Source of the DNA: Nitrosomonas eutropha
GTDB lineage: Bacteria; Pseudomonadota; Gammaproteobacteria; Burkholderiales; Nitrosomonadaceae
Length of the DNA stretch: 64,000 nucleotides
NCBI RefSeq assembly: GCF_003201195.1
Contig: NZ_QICQ01000009.1
Span: 20,561 to 84,560 of the forward strand
Reading direction: 5' to 3'
A model generated the notes under the pieces. It was not told the origin of the DNA. It saw only the letters and a program-made list of their open reading frames with translations, and did no database searches. A program made the position numbers and the translations under genes. This document shows, piece by piece, positions 9,287 to 16,887 of the stretch; the stretch's first letter is position 1; the number at the start of each line of letters is the position of its first letter.

Positions 9287-10279
9287 CTATTTCACCAGCC
9301 AGCGGGTGGACATTCCAGCCATCATATGATCGTTGACGTGGCAGTGGAATAACCAGTTGCCTGGTGAACGGGGAACCATGTCAACAGATCGCATGCTGGC
9401 AGGCATGATCTCGATTACGTCAGTTCGGCGACCATTATCCAGCACGGTCTGCCCATGCCAATGTACTGTGTGGTTATCCACTTCATTGCCCAGTGCGATC
9501 AGATGCCAGCGAACACGCTGGCCACGTGTAGTTTCAAAGCCAGACAGATTGCCGAAAATCCGGCCATTGATCGTATGTTTCAGGCCACTTTCCTCATCAT
9601 TTTCTTCGTTGAATATCATGTATAGCGCGATAAACTCCTGATCCACATCGCGTGGAATAGGGCCTCTATTCGAACGCGCTTTATTAGCAGCGGTGACAAT
9701 GATGGTTCCGATTAACCCCAGGTTGATTTCGTGTTCTGCCATGACATGCGAGTGATAGAGCCAGACAATGGATGAGGGGTCATCCGGACCGGGGCCGGCA
9801 TCCCGATCAACGACCCAGGTATAAGTGTAGCGTCCACCCGGAGGAATACTGCCGCCCGCACCACCATCAGCACCTTCATTATCCTTGTTATACATCACGC
9901 CATGAGGGTGTATTGAAAGTGGCAGATCAGTGTTGTTCAGAAAATGGACCTTGATGATATCGCCCACTACTGCGCGGATGGTGGGACCTAGAATTCCCAT
10001 CCATTCAGGCTGAGATATAGGTTGAGAGTAACTGTTGTCGGTATAACCGATATAGCGATATTTGGTGTAAACCAATGTGTTTCCGTAGACACCCAGACCA
10101 TTTTCGGGGTTGATCAGATTTCCGCCAGATGGCGCATAATTCCAATCTGTCTTTTCTGCGGCGATCCAGTACTCTTGTGTGTCCCTGGCTTGTACTGAAA
10201 AAGATGCCACCAGCAGAAGCAGAAAAACAAACAAAATCGGATATGACCATAAGAATGGATAGCTGTTTTTTGTATACAT
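9287..10279 (-). CDS. two-domain multicopper oxidase
   Basis: An exported multicopper oxidase of about 330 residues, the size of two-cupredoxin-domain laccases known from Nitrosomonas. A signal peptide (…LLLLVASFSVQA) starts at the ATG at 10277-10279. The longer frame to 10369 would add 30 non-homologous residues before that peptide. All copper motifs are present: HPHG and WLYHSHV in domain 1, then HTVHWHG and HCHVNDHMMAGM in domain 2. The last carries the His-Cys-His type 1/type 3 signature and an axial Met. It would oxidise a reducing substrate with oxygen in the periplasm. The substrate could be phenolics, Cu(I) or Fe(II); the sequence does not decide. Confidence 0.88.
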   Translation of the reverse strand: MYTKNSYPFLWSYPILFVFLLLLVASFSVQARDTQEYWIAAEKTDWNYAPSGGNLINPENGLGVYGNTLVYTKYRYIGYTDNSYSQPISQPEWMGILGPTIRAVVGDIIKVHFLNNTDLPLSIHPHGVMYNKDNEGADGGAGGSIPPGGRYTYTWVVDRDAGPGPDDPSSIVWLYHSHVMAEHEINLGLIGTIIVTAANKARSNRGPIPRDVDQEFIALYMIFNEENDEESGLKHTINGRIFGNLSGFETTRGQRVRWHLIALGNEVDNHTVHWHGQTVLDNGRRTDVIEIMPASMRSVDMVPRSPGNWLFHCHVNDHMMAGMSTRWLVK

Positions 10280-10324
10280 GGATGGACTCTCTTTTAGTTT
10301 GCTCTCAATGCATGACGCTGTTAG

Positions 10325-10461
10325 GGATCCTCTGAAAAATGATCTGTGTTGCCTCACTACGTTAAACACAATCTCAAAATATGCATTTACTAGCTGTAAA
10401 CTGTATTTTTCGCCTGTATTTACCTTGTGCTGGCTTCTTCATTAACATTCTCAGAGGATCC
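10325..10461. repeat. candidate MITE-like inverted-repeat element
   Basis: GGATCCTCTGA at 10325-10335 is repeated inverted at 10451-10461, and similarity continues inward (AAAAATG against GAATG). The 115 bases between are AT-rich and non-coding. The layout resembles a short non-autonomous insertion element or the remnant of one. No clear target-site duplication is seen. It lies directly upstream of the multicopper oxidase start and downstream of the DUF2325 gene. Confidence 0.45.
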
Positions 10462-10487
10462 TGAGTAACAGATGCTGTGTGTAATGA

Positions 10488-11234
10488 TCAAGTTGCTGGC
10501 AAATGTGATGAACCTGGTTTGTTCAGATAACGGCTACCTCGGGAGAGAATTTCAACCGCCTTGCCAAAAGTAACCAGATCCGATCGTTGCAGCATGACGC
10601 AATATTTGCGAGTACGCTGGCAATATCGCCTGACGGTAAAAAAATCTTCATGGTTGATGCAGTCCGCCGGACAAATCACGATATTTACGCAATCAAGCAG
10701 AGCGAGTAGACAATTTGCATTGCCTTGCACGCTACTGCGAAATGCCATAAAGTGGCCACCAGCAGCCTCAATCAGACGATGATAATCCGGATAGAGTGCT
10801 GCACGTCCGCCTATACATAAAACAGACTGATCAATGAGATGACAGCAACCATCTTTCGGACAGCTGATAGCGGGTGTGACGAGATATGGATGTGGCTGGC
10901 CTGATCTGATCCAGTGCAAACTGGCATCAACTGGCGTTTTCAGTGTGTTGGTATTGACGTGGCAATCAATCGGAGTTTTGGTGTATGCGGGATTTTCAGG
11001 CTGAAGTCGGACTGTGTTCCCATGCGCGGTGCGTGACAAAGCTGAACAGATCAAGTGATACAAATGCTTTAATCTCCATCCCAGCCTGGGAGCTTGTTGC
11101 TTGTCTTGATAGGAAAATGTGGTGAACACTGCTTTGCTTCGATGAATTTCGGGTAATTTGCTGAAATTTGGCTGTGCATCCTGACCGACTGACGCCAATG
11201 CTGGTTTTTTCAGAAATTTCATAATCAATTCCAT
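10488..11234 (-). CDS. DUF2325 domain protein (short form)
   Basis: A protein of about 248 residues with no known function. The C-terminal 110 residues form a DUF2325 domain: VLCIGGRAALYPDYHRLIEAAGG, then VICPADCINH and CQRTRKYC. The same domain, with the same spacing of CPxDC and later cysteines, ends the larger protein at 18682-19983. The N-terminal part is not recognised. The start is uncertain: ATGs at 11234 and 11222 and a longer frame to 11285 are all possible, none with a strong ribosome-binding site. It follows hemP behind a Fur box, which points to a role under iron limitation. Confidence 0.7.
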   Translation of the reverse strand: MELIMKFLKKPALASVGQDAQPNFSKLPEIHRSKAVFTTFSYQDKQQAPRLGWRLKHLYHLICSALSRTAHGNTVRLQPENPAYTKTPIDCHVNTNTLKTPVDASLHWIRSGQPHPYLVTPAISCPKDGCCHLIDQSVLCIGGRAALYPDYHRLIEAAGGHFMAFRSSVQGNANCLLALLDCVNIVICPADCINHEDFFTVRRYCQRTRKYCVMLQRSDLVTFGKAVEILSRGSRYLNKPGSSHLPAT

Positions 11235-11286
11235 CTCAGAAAAAAGGCTGGCTTGCCCCGGGAGGAGGGGCTGGCTTGCCGTCATA

Positions 11287-11323
11287 AATCACTGGAAGAG
11301 GAGAGAGAGAACTGCCAGTGATT
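11287..11323. other. stem-loop in the hemP-DUF2325 gap
   Basis: Perfect 9-base arms AATCACTGG and CCAGTGATT enclose a purine-rich 19-base loop. It lies in the leader between hemP and the DUF2325 gene and lacks a T-run, so it is not a standard terminator. It could be a processing or attenuation element. A 12-base direct repeat GGCTGGCTTGCC (11246-11257 and 11269-11280) lies beside it. Confidence 0.4.
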
Positions 11324-11379
11324 GCTATGAAAGTTAATATCCGTCAGCTTTGAATGTAGATCAAAAATACGCTTGTAAA

Positions 11380-11568
11380 TTATTTTGTCAGTATCAGTTT
11401 ATCGTTGCGTGTCAGGCGTAAGTGATATTGCTCGCCCCGATGCTGAATAAGTATTTCATTGCCTATCCCGAACAAAGTTTTGCTGCTGATCAACTTGATG
11501 GGAAACTGTGAAATCAGTCCATCATTCAATTTAGGGTCCGTATGATATTCGGTATTGATGGTATTCAT
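11380..11568 (-). CDS. hemP: hemin uptake protein HemP
   Basis: A 62-residue protein with the HemP core at its C-terminal half: ISSKTLFGIGNEILIQHRG followed by YHLRLTRNDKLILTK. The length and ending are typical. HemP proteins are small cytoplasmic factors encoded in heme-uptake loci; in some beta-proteobacteria HemP activates heme receptor expression. A Fur box sits 26 bases upstream of the start, so expression under iron limitation is expected. The next gene on the strand encodes a DUF2325 protein; a heme receptor lies 3 kb away in a separate Fur-box operon. Confidence 0.85.
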   Translation of the reverse strand: MNTINTEYHTDPKLNDGLISQFPIKLISSKTLFGIGNEILIQHRGEQYHLRLTRNDKLILTK

Positions 11569-11594
11569 ATCTCGTTCCAGTCAAATTAGTTAAT

Positions 11595-11613
11595 GAGAAT
11601 GATTATCATTGTA
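11595..11613. promoter_or_regulatory. Fur box upstream of hemP
   Basis: GAGAATGATTATCATTGTA matches the 19-base Fur consensus (GATAATGATAATCATTATC) at 15 positions and is centred about 36 bases upstream of the hemP start. Confidence 0.75.
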
Positions 11614-11733
11614 CTGGTAAAAATAATTTGTGCAAGCGTTTTTTGGAAGCAAATTGAATTTTGGAAGGGGTGCAGAGATTAATTTCCCCGGTTATTTCTC
11701 TTTTGGCGACTTTGACTGGAAACTTTTCAATCC

Positions 11734-11871
11734 TTATGCCCGGTAACGCATATCTACATTTGCCCGTCGACGGGCAGTAGCAAAGACATGATAGCCGCGC
11801 TTTTGCAGGCCATGAGCAGTGCAATGGCTGATACCACTGGAGCGTCCAGTGATCAATGTCTTTTTCTTCAT
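11734..11871 (-). pseudogene. short-chain dehydrogenase N-terminal fragment
   Basis: Translation from the ATG at 11869-11871 gives MKKKTLITGRSSGISHCTAH, then LQKRGYHVFATARR, and stops after 45 codons. This is the first beta-alpha-beta unit of a short-chain dehydrogenase: cofactor loop TGxSSGI, then the second-strand ATARR motif. The rest of the fold (YxxxK active site) is absent, so this is a truncated remnant. Confidence 0.65.
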
Positions 11872-11915
11872 TTTTCGTTTTACGTGGTTTAGGTTGAGAA
11901 TCCAGATTCCCGTTT

Positions 11916-12293
11916 TTATTGCAACCGGTTACGGGTAAAGATGATTACCATGGGCAGTGTAGTGAGGGAAATCGCTGCCAGTGGCCAGAGGTTTGCAAGG
12001 ATGTCCCAGGGTGGAAGCGCCTTGAGAAAACAGCCTTCGATAATGATCAAAAAATGAGTGAGCGGGATGGTTTGAGATAACCATTGCAACAATACTGGCA
12101 TATTTTCGACTGGCGTAGATAGTGTAGTCATGAAAGCTGCACGCACTGCCTCTCTCGAAGCCAATGGCAATGATGCGAACAAGGAGTTTATGGTTCTTCC
12201 GGACACACGCGTGCTATCGTTGCGCATGACGCCGATGGCAACGGGTACATGGCGTGTCACAGACACATACTGGGCGTGTGCTGTCCGGCACAT
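11916..12293 (-). pseudogene. ABC-2 type transporter permease remnant
   Basis: The last 70 codons of this frame read TLSTPVENMPVLLQWLSQTI, then PLTHFLIIIEGCFLKALPPW and a final hydrophobic helix. This matches the C-terminal end of YhhJ/YbhR-type ABC-2 permeases (a TPxExMP loop, the TxHF motif, a last helix and basic tail). The preceding residues (VPVAIGVMRNDSTRVSGRTI) loosely resemble the extracytoplasmic segment following the first helix, which would imply a large internal deletion. Intact permeases have about 370 residues; this frame has 125 codons. It lies beside the dehydrogenase fragment in a decayed zone. Confidence 0.5.
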
Positions 12294-12384
12294 TCAATGG
12301 AAGGCGTTGTGAGCAGCTTGTCGGATAAACAATTGATAATTGCGTGGTGGTTCGATTGATTGATCTTTATGGAGATTTGCTCTT

Positions 12385-14262
12385 ATGGCTAGCAACTTGC
12401 TTCCTCTCAGCATTCTGGGTGCCGTCGAGACCAATGGCACGGTGAGTTTCGGATTCTGGCTACCTTGGGTGTCGGCTGTCGACGGTAATGCAGTCACGGT
12501 CAAGATTATTCACGAGCACGATCAGTTTTTGCAGGAGATTCCGCCACGGGAATTCCCCATGGCCCATAGCGTGCGCTCGCCTTACGGCGACTTTTGGTCG
12601 GCGACTGTGCCGATTGTCGGGACGACACCGGCAAATCCCGGATCGGCCTGGGGTACGGCTGGACGGTATGTCTATCGCTATCAGATCAACAATCCGAATG
12701 TCGGCATCCTCGACTGGATCATCGATCCGTGCGCGCGGGAGTTTGGCGTTGGTAAGCTTTCAGCGTTTACGCTCGGTTATCAACCGTATAACTGGAGTGT
12801 AGCCGAGGCAAATTGGCGCACGCCGGAGCTCTCTAATCTGATAATTTATGAAATTAACATCGCGGAGCTTGGCGGCGACCTGGAGCGCACGCGCGATCTC
12901 ATGGTCTATCTTAGCGATCTCGGCGTGAACGCTATCGAAATCATGCCGTTGTCAAACGTTGCCATGTCGGTCGATTGGGGATATCTCCCCATCGGCTATT
13001 TCGGCGTTGATGAACGATTCGGTAAGCGCTCTGACTTCCAGAAACTCGTTGATATTGCTCATCAGCAAGGCATCGCCGTCATTGTCGACGTCGTATATGG
13101 TCATACCGGAGTCGATTTTCCCTACTACGACGCTTACAATCGCCTGCAGTATCACGAAAACCCTTTTATGGGACCTTTCGCCAAAGATTATTTCAGCAGC
13201 TTTGGAAAGAGCACGAACTTTGGGAGCCCATTCACACGCGACTATTTTTTCACGGTTAACCATCATTGGCTCGAGGTTTATCACATCGACGGGCTGCGCT
13301 ACGATTGCGTGCCGAATTACTGGGATGGGCCATTCGGTGTGGGATATGCAAACCTTGTCTATGAGACTTACCAACTCACCAAAAACAAGATTGCGCAAAA
13401 TCAGCGCTATTGGAATCGTTTCAACGCGGGTGCAGGCACGTCGCTCAGGCTCATTCAATATGCCGAGCAATTAGAAGGGCCAGAGGAGGTGCTGCGCACA
13501 ACTTACTCCAACAGCACCTGGCAGAATCATACCTTCGACGCTGCCAAGGCGGTGGCACGTGGCGACCAGAGGCGACTGGCTGACTGGGGTTTATCGCTCG
13601 GTTTACTTGGTTACCCGGAGCAAGAGAACACCAATGGAGACGTGATTACTAAAACTGCGTTGCAATACATTGAGAATCACGATCACGAGCGCTTCATTTG
13701 TAATTTCGGTTTGATGAATCCGGACGAGGCCGGTAATCCGCTTTTTCTCAAGGGCGACCGCAGTCACTGGTACATGCTCCAGCCCTATCTCATCGCCATG
13801 CTGATGAGTAAAGGCGTACCGATGTTGTGGCAAGGTGAGGAATTTGGTGAAAGCTATTTTTTGCCCGATTTCGGCGCAGGGCGTGTGGGGCTTTTGCGCT
13901 CGCTGCGGTGGGATTATTTCTACGACAGCCCGGGTCAGCAGTTGGTGCAACTGGTAAGAAAGCTGTTACGTATCCGGCGCGATCGGTCGCAGATCCGTCG
14001 CGGCAATTATTTTTTCTTTAATGATTGGGACCGCTATCTTTCAAAGCGTGTCTTGCTGTTCGCACGTTACAGCAACGCACAATACACACTTGTTGCGATT
14101 AACATCGGCGATATTGATCAGTCGGTACCTTTCTGGTTTCCCATCGGCGGTGACTACAATGAAGAACTTCATGGCGGTGATCTGGGGCTCAAAGGAATTA
14201 CACCTCTTCAACAAACTTGGCTCAAGGTTCCTTACCATTATGGTCGGATTTGGACGGTGTAG
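12385..14262 (+). CDS. GH13 alpha-amylase family glycosidase
   Basis: A 625-residue glycoside hydrolase of family 13, resembling alpha-glucan branching/trehalohydrolase-type enzymes. An N-terminal beta-sandwich-like region (to about residue 130) precedes the (beta/alpha)8 barrel. Conserved regions are all present: DVVYGH (region I), GLRYDC with the nucleophile at about D307 (region II), QYAEQ with the acid/base at about E361 (region III), and ENHDHER with about D433 (region IV). A small C-terminal beta domain follows. There is no signal peptide, so it acts in the cytoplasm, probably on glycogen or trehalose-type glucans. No glycogen genes are adjacent; it is flanked by gene remnants, suggesting insertion or loss of partners. 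Confidence 0.85.
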   Translation: MASNLLPLSILGAVETNGTVSFGFWLPWVSAVDGNAVTVKIIHEHDQFLQEIPPREFPMAHSVRSPYGDFWSATVPIVGTTPANPGSAWGTAGRYVYRYQINNPNVGILDWIIDPCAREFGVGKLSAFTLGYQPYNWSVAEANWRTPELSNLIIYEINIAELGGDLERTRDLMVYLSDLGVNAIEIMPLSNVAMSVDWGYLPIGYFGVDERFGKRSDFQKLVDIAHQQGIAVIVDVVYGHTGVDFPYYDAYNRLQYHENPFMGPFAKDYFSSFGKSTNFGSPFTRDYFFTVNHHWLEVYHIDGLRYDCVPNYWDGPFGVGYANLVYETYQLTKNKIAQNQRYWNRFNAGAGTSLRLIQYAEQLEGPEEVLRTTYSNSTWQNHTFDAAKAVARGDQRRLADWGLSLGLLGYPEQENTNGDVITKTALQYIENHDHERFICNFGLMNPDEAGNPLFLKGDRSHWYMLQPYLIAMLMSKGVPMLWQGEEFGESYFLPDFGAGRVGLLRSLRWDYFYDSPGQQLVQLVRKLLRIRRDRSQIRRGNYFFFNDWDRYLSKRVLLFARYSNAQYTLVAINIGDIDQSVPFWFPIGGDYNEELHGGDLGLKGITPLQQTWLKVPYHYGRIWTV

Positions 14263-14369
14263 GAGTCGCAAGGGTATTTATTGTTGGATAAATAAAAATT
14301 TGATAAGAGGGTTCCATGTTCCCGCTACTCTTGATTTTGATGGTCGCCAGCATACCTAAATGAGTCATT

Positions 14370-14642
14370 ATGTTGAGCACAGGCGTCTTTTGTGGTTCGT
14401 TTATAACCCTAATCAAGACTATGCTTAAAAGTGCACATGCATTGTATAGAGCGAGGCGTGTTGTCAAAAATAGCGGGCAGAATAAGTTGCTCAGTGATTA
14501 TCAGGGTAAAGTTCTACGGATGATGAACATCACCAGTCAGTGTGGTTTTGAGCTGCAATATCAAGGGCTGGAAATGCTTTATCGCCACTATCGGGAAGAT
14601 AAGCCGGAATCACCGGCCAGTGATATTGAACAGCTGCTGTAA
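14370..14642 (+). pseudogene. glutathione peroxidase N-terminal fragment
   Basis: Residues 41-77 of this 90-codon frame read LSDYQGKVLRMMNITSQCGF, then ELQYQGLEMLYRHYRE. They correspond to the peroxidatic-cysteine region of glutathione peroxidases, normally GKVLLIVNVASxCGFTPQYxGLExLY. The later FPCNQF and WNF(S/T)K blocks are missing and the frame ends soon after, so the gene is truncated. Upstream residues are unrelated. A shortened but expressed protein cannot be excluded. Confidence 0.55.
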
Positions 14643-14697
14643 CCTGCCACACAATTCAGATTCAAGTCCCTACATGAACAAAGCTGGATAGCACGAA

Positions 14698-16791
14698 TCA
14701 GAATTGATATGAAACAGCCAGTTTGTAGTTGCGTCCCGGATCTTTCAACACGTTGAGGTGACGGCGATAATCCTTGTCAGTCAGATTGTCGATTCCAAAA
14801 TCAAAACGTAACCCTTTAGCCGGGCCGTTTTGTGGCAGCCAGGTTAATGTTAGATCATGCAGTGTATAGCCAGGTGTCGGGGTTCCACCTGTTGGTACAC
14901 GATGTTGTGCACTGACAATACTGCTGCGCCAGCCCAGGGAAAGATCATGAGTTGGCCAATTTAACCCGGCCATTACAATCCATTTATCTGGCTGAACATT
15001 GGACAATACCCCGCCACTCGTCCGGTTGTGACCCCGGGTCTGAGCGTAGGAGAAGCCGGTGTAGCTATATTTCGCCGCATAGCTGGTCTCTATTTCGAAT
15101 CCTTTCAGCAGGGCATCATGTACATTGTCACTGGTTGTGGTGCCGCCTCTGCCTGGGTTGCCAGGAACCGGGCGAAAGACAAAATCAACCATCAGATCAA
15201 CGAAATTTTTAACCTTATTATGGAAATAAGTTCCGCGCATCGTCAGTTGATCGTTTTCAAACAGCAGATTCGATTTTTGTATGCGTGCGCCAATTTCCTT
15301 ATTGAAGGCAGTTTCCGGTTTAAGATCGGGATTGGGGGTAAACAGATTGGAACACCTTGGTCCACAAGTGAAATGTGTACCGGTCGTAAACAGTTCGCCT
15401 AGTGTCGGTGCGCGAAATGCTTCGCTGTAGCCACCAGTGATTGAGAACCATTCAGTTACCTTAAGCAGTCCACCAAGCTTGAAATTGACGCGATCATTTT
15501 GATTGGAGCTGACGGATATGCCATCTGCCTTACTGCTGAAATAATCCCAACGTATACCAGGAATGAGTGACAATCGTTCCCACAACGTGATTTCATCCTG
15601 CAAATACAGGCCAACGACATCTGCTTCGCCCCGGGGGAATTCCGGTCGTGTGGCGCCATTGCGTTTGCCTTTAGCTTCATTATGAAAATAATCAACGCCA
15701 TAGGTAATTAATTGGGTTGTAAAACTGTTCAGCTCAAGGCGCGAGCTGTTGCGTGCATTGATGCCGGTCGTGGAGAAATCAGTTTCATCGCGCCGCCGGT
15801 CAAATAACCGTTTCTCGAGACTGTAGGTAGTATTGTGGTAGACCAGTACTTCAGGATTGAGCCAGGCATTATCCACATTTTCATAACGATAGCGCAGTGT
15901 ATAGTTGCGCTGCTCGGTATCCCGATCTACCAGTGTGTTGGCCGTAGAAGCGGCTTGCGGGTTGGAAGGTACTTTACCGGCCTGATCGAACGTTTGTGCA
16001 GAAAATGTGAAGCGATGATCGCCTGGTGTCCAGTTAAATTTGGCCAGACTGGCATAGGATTCAAAGCGGGAGTTTTGTAGTTTGGAGCCGTCGCCGTGAC
16101 GGATATCGTCGGCTGCATTACGGTAGGAAAAATCAAGCAGATAATCGAATTGTTCTCCAACCAGCCCGTAAGCACTGATGCCGGGAATATATTGCTCGTT
16201 CATGCTCTGGAATCCCCCTCGAACTTTCATGCCGAAACGCTCACCGGAACGCAGCAGATCGGTTGCATCCAGCGTGGTTAAGGAGATAACGCCACCGAGC
16301 GCGCCACTGCCCCATACGGTGGAAGCCGGCCCGCGCATGACATCCACGCGCTTGAGCAGACTAGGGTCGGTAAAGATGCGGGCATTGTGACCACGGTTGA
16401 AATCCTGTCTGGCACCATCCAGCAGGAACAGGATGCGATCATCCCCCATGCCGCGCATGACCGGACTAAGGCCCAGATTGCGCGGCCCACCACCCAGTTC
16501 AACGTTAGGCAGGTAACGGAGGACATCTCCTATATCAGCTGCTTGCCGGGTCCGTATCTGCTCGGTATCGACCACACTGACTGATTCGGGCACTTCGCTT
16601 ACCTTTCGACTGGTGCGGGTAGCGGTAACGGTGATTTCCTTCAAGTCAGCGGAAGCCAGCCTACTTTCAGATTTTGTGCCAGCTGATGTTGTCTGTGCAT
16701 GAACAGCATTAGAAAGCATCGATACAGCCATGATGATTGCAAAATAAAAAATGTTGAGTGCGGCTGGATAATGCTTGCATCTCGGTGACAT
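14698..16791 (-). CDS. TonB-dependent heme/hemoglobin-type receptor
   Basis: An outer-membrane receptor of 697 residues. A signal peptide (…MLSNAVHAQ) precedes the TonB box LKEITVTATR at about residues 50-59. The plug carries LPNVELGGG, RILFLLDGARQ and RVDVMRGPASTVWGSGALGG. The barrel holds FRAPTLGELFTTG and NPDLKPETAFNKEIG, hallmarks of the hemoglobin/transferrin/lactoferrin receptor family. It ends in a terminal phenylalanine. GGAGGAAG precedes the start. It is the last gene of a Fur-box operon after the DUF2325 and CbiX-like genes, so heme or a related tetrapyrrole is the likely ligand. A block of CTGG repeats lies just upstream. Confidence 0.88.
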   Translation of the reverse strand: MSPRCKHYPAALNIFYFAIIMAVSMLSNAVHAQTTSAGTKSESRLASADLKEITVTATRTSRKVSEVPESVSVVDTEQIRTRQAADIGDVLRYLPNVELGGGPRNLGLSPVMRGMGDDRILFLLDGARQDFNRGHNARIFTDPSLLKRVDVMRGPASTVWGSGALGGVISLTTLDATDLLRSGERFGMKVRGGFQSMNEQYIPGISAYGLVGEQFDYLLDFSYRNAADDIRHGDGSKLQNSRFESYASLAKFNWTPGDHRFTFSAQTFDQAGKVPSNPQAASTANTLVDRDTEQRNYTLRYRYENVDNAWLNPEVLVYHNTTYSLEKRLFDRRRDETDFSTTGINARNSSRLELNSFTTQLITYGVDYFHNEAKGKRNGATRPEFPRGEADVVGLYLQDEITLWERLSLIPGIRWDYFSSKADGISVSSNQNDRVNFKLGGLLKVTEWFSITGGYSEAFRAPTLGELFTTGTHFTCGPRCSNLFTPNPDLKPETAFNKEIGARIQKSNLLFENDQLTMRGTYFHNKVKNFVDLMVDFVFRPVPGNPGRGGTTTSDNVHDALLKGFEIETSYAAKYSYTGFSYAQTRGHNRTSGGVLSNVQPDKWIVMAGLNWPTHDLSLGWRSSIVSAQHRVPTGGTPTPGYTLHDLTLTWLPQNGPAKGLRFDFGIDNLTDKDYRRHLNVLKDPGRNYKLAVSYQF

Positions 16792-16821
16792 AAAAATACT
16801 TCCTCCAGAAATGAGTAATTT

Positions 16822-16856
16822 CTGGCTGGCTGGCGTAGTGCTGGCTGGCTGGCTGG
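16822..16856. repeat. CTGG tetranucleotide repeats
   Basis: Two runs of the tetranucleotide CTGG: three copies at 16822-16833 and four at 16841-16856, separated by CGTAGTG. They lie between the CbiX-like stop and the ribosome-binding site of the TonB receptor, 31-65 bases from its ATG. Confidence 0.85.
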
Positions 16857-16887
16857 AACAGCGGTTTTTGTTGCCACGGTAATGTTT

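Noticed and set aside
12952..13474. Long frames of about 170 codons on both strands inside the amylase gene
   Set aside because: They are shadows of a GH13 gene whose own frame has all conserved regions; no family signature or ribosome-binding site.
16822..16856. CTGG repeats as part of a CRISPR or coding tandem repeat
   Set aside because: Units are only four bases, there are no spacers and they are outside genes.
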